Position numbers and translations under genes: made by a program
The notes under the pieces: model-generated
Database searches by the model: none
The model's input: only the letters and a program-made list of their open reading frames with translations
Told to the model about the DNA's origin: nothing
Shown: positions 1 to 4,700 of the stretch, piece by piece
Layout: every line of letters starts with the position of its first letter
How positions within the stretch are numbered: position 1 is the first letter of the stretch
Origin: an uncultured Collinsella sp.
GTDB lineage: Bacteria > Actinomycetota > Coriobacteriia > Coriobacteriales > Coriobacteriaceae
Reading direction: 5' to 3'
NCBI GenBank assembly: GCA_902495265.1
Contig: CABUWR010000087.1
Location: 1 to 6,041, forward strand
DNA: 6,041 nucleotides

Positions 1-1067
1 CCCTCATTGTCGTTGATCGAAGCGGCGAGTTGTGCCGACTCGCTCACACTCGAGATGATGCCGATGTTGTTGCGCAGCCAGTTCATGGTTGAGCCGGCGG
101 CAAAGATAGAACCCTCGAGCGCATAGCTGATCTTGCCGTCCGCGGCGATACCGATCGTGGAGACCAGACCGTTCTTGGATTCGACGATCTCGTCGCCGGT
201 GTTCATGAGCATAAAGCAACCCGTGCCATAGGTGTTTTTGGTCTGGCCGGGATGGAAGCAGCAGTGGCCGAACAGCGACGCCTGCTGGTCGCCCGCCACG
301 CCCATGATGGGTGGCATGTTGGTCATGATGTCGCTCGCGACGCGGCCGTAGTCGCCCGAGCTCCAACGAACCTCGGGCATCATGGAACGCGGGACGTCGA
401 AAAGCGCCAGCAGATCGTCGTCCCAATCGAGCGCATGGATATTAAAGAGCGCGGTGCGGCTGGCATTGGTGTAGTCGGTGGCAAAGACCTGACCGCCGGT
501 GAGGTTGTAGATGAGCCAGGTGTCGATGGTGCCGAACATGAGGTCGCCCGCCGCCGCGCTCTCACGCGCACCATCGACGTTGTCGAGGATCCACTGCACC
601 TTGGAAGCCGAGAAATACGGATCGAGCGTGAGTCCCGTGCGGGAGCGCACCAGTTCTTCTGCGCCCTGCTCGACCAGCTCGTCGATCAGAGGTGCGGTGC
701 GACGGCATTGCCACACGATGGCGTTATAGATGGGTTGGCCGCTTATGCGGTCCCACACCACCGTGGTCTCGCGCTGGTTGGAGATACCGATGGCGGCGAT
801 GCGGTCAGAATGGATGCCGCTCTTAAACTGGACCTCCATCATCACGCCGATCTGGCTGGCAAGCACCTCCGTGGGATCCTGCTCCACCCAGCCGGGGCGC
901 GGGAAGCTGGTTTTGACGCTACGGCGCGCCTGGGCGACGATGCAGCCGTACTCGTCGACGATGGTCGCGAGTACCGAGGTGGTGCCGCAGTCGAGCGCCA
1001 TGATATAGGAACCGCCAAAGTTAAACGAGGCGTCTTCCATACCCAGGCTACCTAGATTCAACGACAT
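1..1067 (-). CDS. glpK: Glycerol kinase, N-terminal 355 residues (partial at left edge)
   Basis: FGGY-family kinase that phosphorylates glycerol to sn-glycerol 3-phosphate with ATP in the cytoplasm. The C-terminal third (family length is about 500 residues) lies outside the window. Visible signatures are the phosphate-binding loop DCGTTS (residues 26-31), NQRETT (97-102), IVWQCRRT (117-124), DPYFSASK (149-156), AGDQQASLFG (258-267) and KNTYGTGCF (277-285). The glycerol-contacting residues of E. coli GlpK all have counterparts: Arg99, Glu100, Trp119, Tyr151, Asp260 and Phe285. The start at 1067 follows AAAGGTG at 1074-1080 with six bases between; an ATG ten codons in has no comparable site. 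Two oddities: Leu33 replaces the Arg that usually follows GTTSx, and the YHFFG segment carrying the HPr-phosphorylated His of Firmicutes GlpK is absent (residues 238-256 have no His). It begins 13 nt after the sua5 stop, so co-transcription is likely. The assignment is secure; kinetic properties are not predictable. Confidence 0.94.
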   Translation of the reverse strand, partial: MSLNLGSLGMEDASFNFGGSYIMALDCGTTSVLATIVDEYGCIVAQARRSVKTSFPRPGWVEQDPTEVLASQIGVMMEVQFKSGIHSDRIAAIGISNQRETTVVWDRISGQPIYNAIVWQCRRTAPLIDELVEQGAEELVRSRTGLTLDPYFSASKVQWILDNVDGARESAAAGDLMFGTIDTWLIYNLTGGQVFATDYTNASRTALFNIHALDWDDDLLALFDVPRSMMPEVRWSSGDYGRVASDIMTNMPPIMGVAGDQQASLFGHCCFHPGQTKNTYGTGCFMLMNTGDEIVESKNGLVSTIGIAADGKISYALEGSIFAAGSTMNWLRNNIGIISSVSESAQLAASINDNE

Positions 1068-1080
1068 CGCTTACACCTTT

Positions 1081-1824
1081 CTATTGCATCGGGTCGGACA
1101 GGACCCGCTCGATCTCTGATGCGGGAAGCGCGCCTTGGCGCAGGATTTTGAGCTCGCCGTGCTGAAACGACACGATGGTTGAGGCGTCGCGACACGGGGT
1201 CTCGCCGGCGTCGACGGCAACATCGACCCCCTCCAGGATGCGCTCCTCCACCGTGACAAAACTTGCCGGCGCGGGCGCGCCGTGCGTGTTGGCGCTGGTG
1301 CAGGCAAGAGGGCTGCCGCAGGCGCGGATGAGCGCTTGCACCACGGGCGAGGCCGAAGCGCGCAGGGCCACGGTGTCGTCGGCAGCACGCATAAAGGTCG
1401 GCACGCAGGGGGCCGCCTTGACCACGATAGTCAGGGCGCCCGGCCAGCATCGTCGGGCGAGCACGCGGGCCTCATTAGGGATATCCACGCCATAGCGATC
1501 GAGCGCCCCGGCATCATCGACCAGCCAGGCAACCGTTTGGGTGAGCTCGCGCTGCTTGAGGGTAAAGATGCGACGATAGCCGGTACCGAGTGCGGGGACC
1601 GCGGCGCCGTTGACGGTGGCCTGCGGATCGCGCGGCCACGGCAGAGGTTCACTTGTATCTTGTGGAACGGCATCCGAGAAGGCGTTGACCGCCACGGCGA
1701 CACCGTAGACCGTCTCGGTTGGAATAAGCGCCAGGCCGCCGCGACCGAGTAGCTCGGCCGTGCGCTCGACTGCAAGCCGATGTGGCTCGCGCGCTCCCTC
1801 GTATACCCGATAGACCGTCTGCAT
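1081..1824 (-). CDS. tsaC: Threonylcarbamoyl-AMP synthase, TsaC/YrdC/Sua5 family
   Basis: A 247-residue YrdC-domain enzyme. The family makes L-threonylcarbamoyladenylate from threonine, bicarbonate and ATP, which TsaB/TsaD/TsaE transfer to A37 of ANN-decoding tRNAs (t6A). Visible motifs in order: PTETVYG (35-41), the basic KQR (90-92) in the place of the usual KGR, CWPGALTIVV (126-135), VALR (152-155), PLACTSAN (172-179), STIV (215-218) and LKILRQG (225-231). It ends after the YrdC domain, so it lacks the C-terminal Sua5 domain of longer relatives such as B. subtilis YwlC and is closer to short TsaC. About 28 extra residues (roughly 46-80) sit between PTETVYG and KQR. The ATG at 1824 has AAGGGG at 1836-1841, 11 nt away, a rather long spacing. 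The stop is TAG. It lies 134 nt after hicB and 13 nt before glpK. Family assignment is secure; tsaC versus sua5 naming is a matter of convention. Confidence 0.94.
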   Translation of the reverse strand: MQTVYRVYEGAREPHRLAVERTAELLGRGGLALIPTETVYGVAVAVNAFSDAVPQDTSEPLPWPRDPQATVNGAAVPALGTGYRRIFTLKQRELTQTVAWLVDDAGALDRYGVDIPNEARVLARRCWPGALTIVVKAAPCVPTFMRAADDTVALRASASPVVQALIRACGSPLACTSANTHGAPAPASFVTVEERILEGVDVAVDAGETPCRDASTIVSFQHGELKILRQGALPASEIERVLSDPMQ

Positions 1825-1958
1825 GTGTATGCCAGCCCCTTACGCTCTGGTGCAAGTTTGTTTACTGTGGGGCATTCTCGCACGAAACGTTCAACCTATT
1901 TGCCCAGAGCGCATGTTGGTTTGGTGAGCGGCTCTAGTAGTCGGTGAAAGTGAGGGGG
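1825..1958. other. Gap between hicB and sua5
   Basis: A 134-nt non-coding gap. I see no intrinsic terminator after hicB: an imperfect AGAGC(C)GC inverted repeat at 1907-1934 has no T tract after it on the minus strand. I also see no convincing -35/-10 pair for sua5. An 8-bp inverted repeat, CGCTCTGG at 1843-1850 and CCAGAGCG at 1904-1911, brackets the middle of the gap and is close to the outer stem of the prfA terminator. Whether sua5 is read from the hicAB promoter or its own cannot be told here. Confidence 0.4.
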
Positions 1959-2405
1959 TTATTGGACAGCTACGAACTTCTTTGGTCTTCCGGCGTGACG
2001 TTCTTGGGCGGCGTAACGCTCGATGCTGTCTATCGTTATCATCCGACGGCCATCGACGAGTTCAACATCGAGCTTTCCGGCTTTGACCAGCGCGGTGATC
2101 CGCGGAGCGGAGACTTTGAGGTCCAGTGCTGCGTCTTTAAATGTGCGGCACGCCGCTTCCCGAGCGCCCTCGTGGTCGATTTCGACTGAAAGGGCCACGA
2201 CCTCGGCCGAGCGTTCGTACCCTGCCGGAGTCAAACCGTTGTTGAGATCGTCGGCCAAAAACGCCATCAGCGCCTCGGTGGCATGGGCAATCGCTTCTTC
2301 GCGCGTATCGCCATCGGCAAAGGCGCCGGGAATCTGCGGGAAGCTGGCGCAGTACCCGTCGTCTTCTTTTATGAGAACGCAGTCATAGGTAAATCGCTGC
2401 CTCAT
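1959..2405 (-). CDS. hicB: HicB family antitoxin with excisionase-like DNA-binding tail
   Basis: A 148-residue antitoxin partner of HicA. HicB proteins bind and block their HicA mRNase and usually repress their own operon. The N-terminal half shows the HicB partial RNase H-like fold: FTYDCVLIKEDDGYCASFP (5-23), IPGAFADGDTREEAIAHA (25-42) and a following helix to about residue 57. The C-terminal part, about 93-135, reads as a small winged HTH of the excisionase/MerR-like kind: LKVSAPRITALVKAGKL (96-112), then a wing VDGRRMITIDSIERY (117-131), then a basic tail GRPKK. More common HicB tails are ribbon-helix-helix or Xre-type HTH. An in-frame ATG 15 codons upstream exists, but the ATG at 2405 is preferred because GGAGG at 2410-2414 lies four bases before it and homology begins here. 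It follows hicA by 11 nt. The stop is TAA. HicB identity is strong; the exact DNA-binding fold is inference. Confidence 0.9.
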   Translation of the reverse strand: MRQRFTYDCVLIKEDDGYCASFPQIPGAFADGDTREEAIAHATEALMAFLADDLNNGLTPAGYERSAEVVALSVEIDHEGAREAACRTFKDAALDLKVSAPRITALVKAGKLDVELVDGRRMITIDSIERYAAQERHAGRPKKFVAVQ

Positions 2406-2409
2406 TTTG

Positions 2410-2414
2410 CCTCC
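2410..2414 (-). promoter_or_regulatory. Ribosome binding site deciding the hicB start
   Basis: GGAGG on the minus strand, four bases before the ATG at 2405. It selects this start over the in-frame ATG at 2450, which lies inside hicA and would add 15 residues unlike HicB. It also lies in the 11-nt gap after the hicA stop, so hicB can be translated efficiently on its own. Confidence 0.8.
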
Positions 2415-2416
2415 AA

Positions 2417-2602
2417 CTACCATCCAGCTTGGCGACGAATACTTGCCCACGTGCCCTTCTTTGGTCGATCACCACCAGAGCCGTTCACGGTGACAGCACG
2501 GTCACCAGAAACATACTTAGCATGACTACCGACTTGCGCGACCTTCACGAATCCATCGTGCTTGAGTAGGGCAATGATTTCCCGAAAGGTAGGAGGTTGC
2601 AT
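2417..2602 (-). CDS. hicA: HicA family mRNA interferase toxin
   Basis: A 61-residue toxin of the HicA family (double-stranded-RNA-binding-like fold), which cleaves mRNA and tmRNA in ribosome-independent fashion and is neutralised by HicB. Visible family marks: the N-terminal helix FREIIALLKHDGF (6-18), the catalytic GSH with His27 (25-27) followed by AKYV, a strand AVTVNGSG (36-43) and the closing KKGTWASIRRQAG (48-60). Length is normal for the family. The ATG at 2602 has AAGAGG at 2610-2615, seven bases upstream. The stop is TAG, 11 nt before hicB. The toxin-first order is the usual hicAB arrangement. All key residues are intact, so the toxin is probably functional. A strong promoter with a palindrome lies just upstream. 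Confidence 0.94.
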   Translation of the reverse strand: MQPPTFREIIALLKHDGFVKVAQVGSHAKYVSGDRAVTVNGSGGDRPKKGTWASIRRQAGW

Positions 2603-2626
2603 GGGCCGACCTCTTTCAGCCGTCCT

Positions 2627-2648
2627 AATTATAAACTACTTTATAATT
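2627..2648. promoter_or_regulatory. Palindromic operator over the hicAB -10 box
   Basis: A perfect 9-bp inverted repeat, AATTATAAA (2627-2635) and TTTATAATT (2640-2648), with the 4-nt spacer CTAC. It covers the -10 box and much of the -10/-35 spacer of the hicAB promoter. Toxin-antitoxin operons are commonly repressed by the antitoxin at such a site, and HicB here carries a plausible DNA-binding tail. Binding itself is inferred. Confidence 0.62.
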
Positions 2649-2656
2649 TTTGCTAA
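2628..2656 (-). promoter_or_regulatory. Promoter of hicAB
   Basis: On the minus strand, TTAGCA (2656-2651, four of six matches to TTGACA) is followed after exactly 17 bp by TATAAT (2633-2628, perfect -10). Transcription would start near 2621, giving a leader of about 20 nt before hicA. It starts 14 bp past the prmC stop, so hicAB has its own promoter within the cluster. Confidence 0.72.
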
Positions 2657-2670
2657 CCAGTTAATAAATA

Positions 2671-3930
2671 TTACTGGCGCTGTTTGGGCTCGGTGACGAT
2701 GGCTCGGACGATGCGGGGGCGATCGGTGAGGTCGTGGACGATGCGCACGTCCGACAGACCCGCTTGACGACAGAGCTCGGCCGCAGCGTCGAGCGCGCCC
2801 TCGTAGAGCTCGCAGGCAAACAGGCCGCCGGCGCGCAGCATGTAGGGCGCCGCGTTGAGCAGACGGCGGAAGATATCGAGGCCGTCGGCGCCGCCCTCGA
2901 GCGCCAGGTCGGGCTCAAAGTCCTTGACCTCGCGCGGCAGTGAGCGCATGACATCGGTGGGGATGTAGGGCGGGTTGGAGACGAGTACGTCAAAGGTGCC
3001 CCACTCTTCGCGGGGAATGGAGCTCACCAGGTTCGTGAGGCTGAAGGCGACCTCGTCGGACGTGAGGCCAAGCGCATCGCGGTTTTTGGTAGCAAGGTCG
3101 ATGGCGCGCGGCTCGATATCGGTAGCAGTGCAGGTGACGTGGCCGCGACGCTCCCAGGCAAGCGAGAGCGAGATGCAGCCCGTGCCGCAGCCGACCTCGA
3201 GAACGCGGGCAGTGCGGGGCTCGGCTGGGGCAGGTACGTTGGCCTCGGCGGCATCTTGCACGAGAGTCGTCTGTTGGTCGTTGCCCTCAATGGCGATGCC
3301 GTATTCGTCGAGCTCGGGCTCGGGGGTTTCCATGGCCTCTACTTCTGCCGCCTGCGCGGCGGCTTCCTCGGCCTCGCGATCGGCAAGCTCCTCGGCATAG
3401 GCGCGGCTACCGAGCACGTCGCTACCCAGCGCAGCCTCATCGGCGGCCGTCAGGTTGGCGGCACGGCGCTCGGCGGTCGCGCGTTCGTCGGCCAGCGCCG
3501 CCTCGGCTTTGCGAGCCTGCTCGACCTCATCGTTCCAAGGCAGCTCCACGCGCTGGCGGGCGGCGGCCTCGGGGCTCAGCACCTCGGCATCCAGGTAGTT
3601 GAGGACTTCTTCGACGAGCATCTCGGTCTCGGGGCGCGGGATGAGCACGCCGGGGGCGCACGCAACATCGACCATGCGAAACTGCGTGCTACCGGTGATG
3701 TACTGCAGCGGCTCGCCCTTCGCGCGACGGACGACCGCCGCGTGCATGGTCTCGAGCTGCGCCGCGTCGAGCGTCTCGTCCATGCGCATATACAAGTCGA
3801 TACGCGCCAGGCCCGTTGCCGCGCACAGCAGCCACTCGGCAGAAAGACGGGGGTGTTCCTCGCCGCGCTCGGCCAGGTACTCCTTGGTCCACTCGAGACA
3901 ACGCTTGATGGTCCAGATCTCGTTTGCCAT
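2671..3930 (-). CDS. prmC: Peptide chain release factor N5-glutamine methyltransferase, with large insertion
   Basis: PrmC (HemK) transfers a methyl group from S-adenosylmethionine to the GGQ glutamine of RF1 and RF2, raising peptide-release efficiency. The 419-residue product shows the helical N-terminal substrate domain, with RLSAEWLLCAATG (28-40), GEPLQYITG (72-80) and GVLIPRPETEMLVEEVL (94-110). The SAM-binding domain shows VLEVGCGTGC (243-252), the acidic DIEP (271-274), the glutamine-binding NPPY (319-322) and a complete Rossmann C-terminus. Most PrmC proteins are near 280 residues. The excess is one insertion, about residues 115-239, rich in Ala and Glu, between the two domains. The start at 3930 is chosen over an ATG at 4005 because GGAGG lies five bases upstream (3936-3940) and homology starts there. 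It shares strand with prfA, which encodes its substrate, but a terminator separates them. Identity is very secure; the insertion's role is unknown. Confidence 0.96.
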   Translation of the reverse strand: MANEIWTIKRCLEWTKEYLAERGEEHPRLSAEWLLCAATGLARIDLYMRMDETLDAAQLETMHAAVVRRAKGEPLQYITGSTQFRMVDVACAPGVLIPRPETEMLVEEVLNYLDAEVLSPEAAARQRVELPWNDEVEQARKAEAALADERATAERRAANLTAADEAALGSDVLGSRAYAEELADREAEEAAAQAAEVEAMETPEPELDEYGIAIEGNDQQTTLVQDAAEANVPAPAEPRTARVLEVGCGTGCISLSLAWERRGHVTCTATDIEPRAIDLATKNRDALGLTSDEVAFSLTNLVSSIPREEWGTFDVLVSNPPYIPTDVMRSLPREVKDFEPDLALEGGADGLDIFRRLLNAAPYMLRAGGLFACELYEGALDAAAELCRQAGLSDVRIVHDLTDRPRIVRAIVTEPKQRQ

Positions 3931-3935
3931 GGGGT

Positions 3936-3940
3936 CCTCC
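3936..3940 (-). promoter_or_regulatory. Ribosome binding site deciding the prmC start
   Basis: GGAGG on the minus strand, five bases before the ATG at 3930. It supports starting PrmC at MANEIW rather than at the in-frame ATG 25 codons upstream, which would overlap the candidate -10 box at 3979-3984. Confidence 0.78.
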
Positions 3941-3978
3941 CCTCTTAAGCGCCGGGCGGCGCACGAATGTCGGAGCAG

Positions 3979-4005
3979 ATTGTACGCGAGGCCAGCGCTT
4001 GGCAA
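3979..4005 (-). promoter_or_regulatory. Candidate promoter for prmC
   Basis: On the minus strand, TTGCCA (4005-4000) and TACAAT (3984-3979) are separated by 15 bp, shorter than ideal. Transcription would start near 3972, about 42 nt before the prmC ATG. Its position fits the need for a promoter after the prfA terminator. Moderate confidence because of the spacing. Confidence 0.42.
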
Positions 4006-4311
4006 GGGACGATTGAAGGCGATTATCGAGAATCAGCCCAGAATTTTGCACCGGGCTCGCTCAAAGTGTTCATTCGCCGACGTCCATATCTGCATCCGTC
4101 AAGCTTTTGGCAAGGTTGCCCCAAAACTGACCAATATCTAACCAAATACTTGCCACATCGCTTGACGCGCGACGCATCAAAAATCGCCCCGCGACTTCTT
4201 GAACGATTTTTCGAGCATTATTTTTAAAAATGATAAGTAAATTTAAGCAGGTAAACAACTTAATTGCTATTAAAGAAGATTGAATAAACTCACAAAGCAA
4301 TGTGCCCGACC
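4006..4311. other. Gene-free stretch upstream of prmC
   Basis: No convincing gene is visible in these roughly 300 nt. The part from 4200 to 4300 is clearly AT-richer than the coding DNA around it and holds the 12-bp palindrome ATTTTTAAAAAT (4220-4231). On the minus strand, TTGTTT (4258-4253), a 17-bp spacer and TATCAT (4235-4230) form a possible second promoter, which would give prmC a leader of nearly 300 nt. An imperfect inverted repeat near 4103-4126 (CTTTTGGCAA against TTGCCCCAAAA) has no T tract. The segment 4010-4200 returns to higher GC and could be a structured leader or an old repeat, but nothing identifies it. Confidence 0.4.
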
Positions 4312-4475
4312 TAGTCATTGGGGACGTTCTTAAACGACTAGCTGTCAGGGACAGTCTTCGCAGCCAGCCACAAAGAACCGTCCCCATCTGCCGGCACAAA
4401 AGGGGCGTCCCCAACTGCCAAGTGCCGCAAGAATGTCCCTTTTGACTAGTCATTTAAGAACGTCCCCAATGACTA
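4312..4475. repeat. REP/MITE-like element with 30-nt inverted ends and periodic GGGGAC motifs
   Basis: Arms at 4312-4341 and 4446-4475 are inverted copies of 30 nt differing at one position (C4335 against A4452); each runs TAGTCATTGGGGACGTTCTT followed by AAAyGACTAG. Inside and including the arms, a GGGAC-n-TTCTT-like motif occurs six times: plus strand starting at 4320 and 4347; minus strand starting at 4467, 4440, 4412 and 4385. Spacings are 27, then 27, 28 and 27 nt. Minus-strand copies 2 to 4 also share a GTGCCGGCAG-like tail. No ORF for a transposase is present. Such GGGGAC-rich, both-orientation arrays resemble non-autonomous REP/BIME sequences mobilised by Y1 (RAYT) transposases; that link is inference. 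Confidence 0.75.
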
Positions 4476-4518
4476 CCCAAGAGAACGCCGCAGGTAGAAA
4501 GCGGACAGCGAGCGACGT

Positions 4519-4604
4519 CCAGAGCGAACAAGTTGGCATGAAAAAGGCAAGGCATAGACCTCCTGGTCATGCCTTGCCTTTCGAATGACAAATTGTCGCT
4601 CTGG
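4519..4604. repeat. Outer stem enclosing the prfA terminator
   Basis: CCAGAGCGA at 4519-4527 is the exact complement of TCGCTCTGG at 4596-4604. Beyond one bulged base, CAA and TTG (4528-4531 and 4593-4595) extend it. The terminator hairpin sits inside, so the whole could fold as a long two-tier structure in the prfA 3' end. Confidence 0.55.
4541..4581 (-). terminator. Intrinsic terminator of prfA
   Basis: On the minus strand, a 13-bp perfect stem (arms 4581-4569 and 4555-4543, AAAGGCAAGGCAT against its complement) is extended by GACC/GGTC across one bulged base, closing on the 4-nt loop AGGA. The second arm runs into TTTTT at 4545-4541, as expected of a Rho-independent terminator for a transcript from prfA. 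In the plus direction only three T follow, so it acts mainly on the minus strand. It lies about 120 nt after the prfA stop and should isolate prfA from prmC. Confidence 0.82.
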
Positions 4605-4623
4605 GCGGCGCGCAGCGTCAGCT

Positions 4624-4651
4624 GGTCCGCCGTTCGTTAGAACGGCGGAAC
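4624..4651 (-). repeat. Hairpin repeat, copy 1
   Basis: On the minus strand GTTCCGCCGTTC, loop TAAC, GAACGGCGGACC: 11 of 12 positions pair. It is preceded on the plus strand by GCGCAGCGTC (4610-4619), as is the second copy. No T tract follows, so it is not a standard terminator. The unit repeats with a 48-nt period next to prfA. Confidence 0.7.
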
Positions 4652-4672
4652 CTAAGGGCGCAGCGTCGAGCA

Positions 4673-4700
4673 GTTACGGCGTTTGGTAAAACGCCGTAAC
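4673..4700 (-). repeat. Hairpin repeat, copy 2, abutting the prfA stop
   Basis: A perfect 12-bp stem on the minus strand, GTTACGGCGTTT, loop TACC, AAACGCCGTAAC, starting at the base right after the prfA TAA. It shares its flank GCGCAGCGTC (4658-4667) and its general sequence with copy 1, with paired base changes that keep the stem. There is no T tract; a role in 3'-end protection or as part of a mobile repeat is possible. Confidence 0.72.

Noticed and set aside
252..1055. Long plus-strand open frame opposite glpK (267 codons)
   Set aside because: It is antisense to glpK, whose motifs are unambiguous; its translation is Arg/Ala/Gly-rich with no recognisable domain.
1907..1934. Imperfect AGAGC(C)GC inverted repeat after hicB as a terminator
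   Set aside because: A bulged seven-pair stem, 15-nt loop and no following T run on the minus strand.
2657..2677. CCAGT/ACTGG inverted repeat across the prmC stop as a terminator
   Set aside because: The stem is short, AT-rich with a bulge, and has no T tract; it is too weak to call.
3139..3948. Plus-strand open frame opposite prmC (269 codons)
   Set aside because: Antisense to PrmC, without family resemblance or a good ribosome binding site.
4070..4453. 127-codon minus-strand frame upstream of prmC
   Set aside because: Its first part runs through the inverted-repeat element and its middle through AT-rich non-coding DNA. The last 50 residues look slightly protein-like, but there is no ribosome binding site or known domain.
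4312..4475. CRISPR array
   Set aside because: The motif is regularly spaced, but units lie in both orientations, diverge from each other and leave no room for spacers of 25 nt or more; no cas gene is near.
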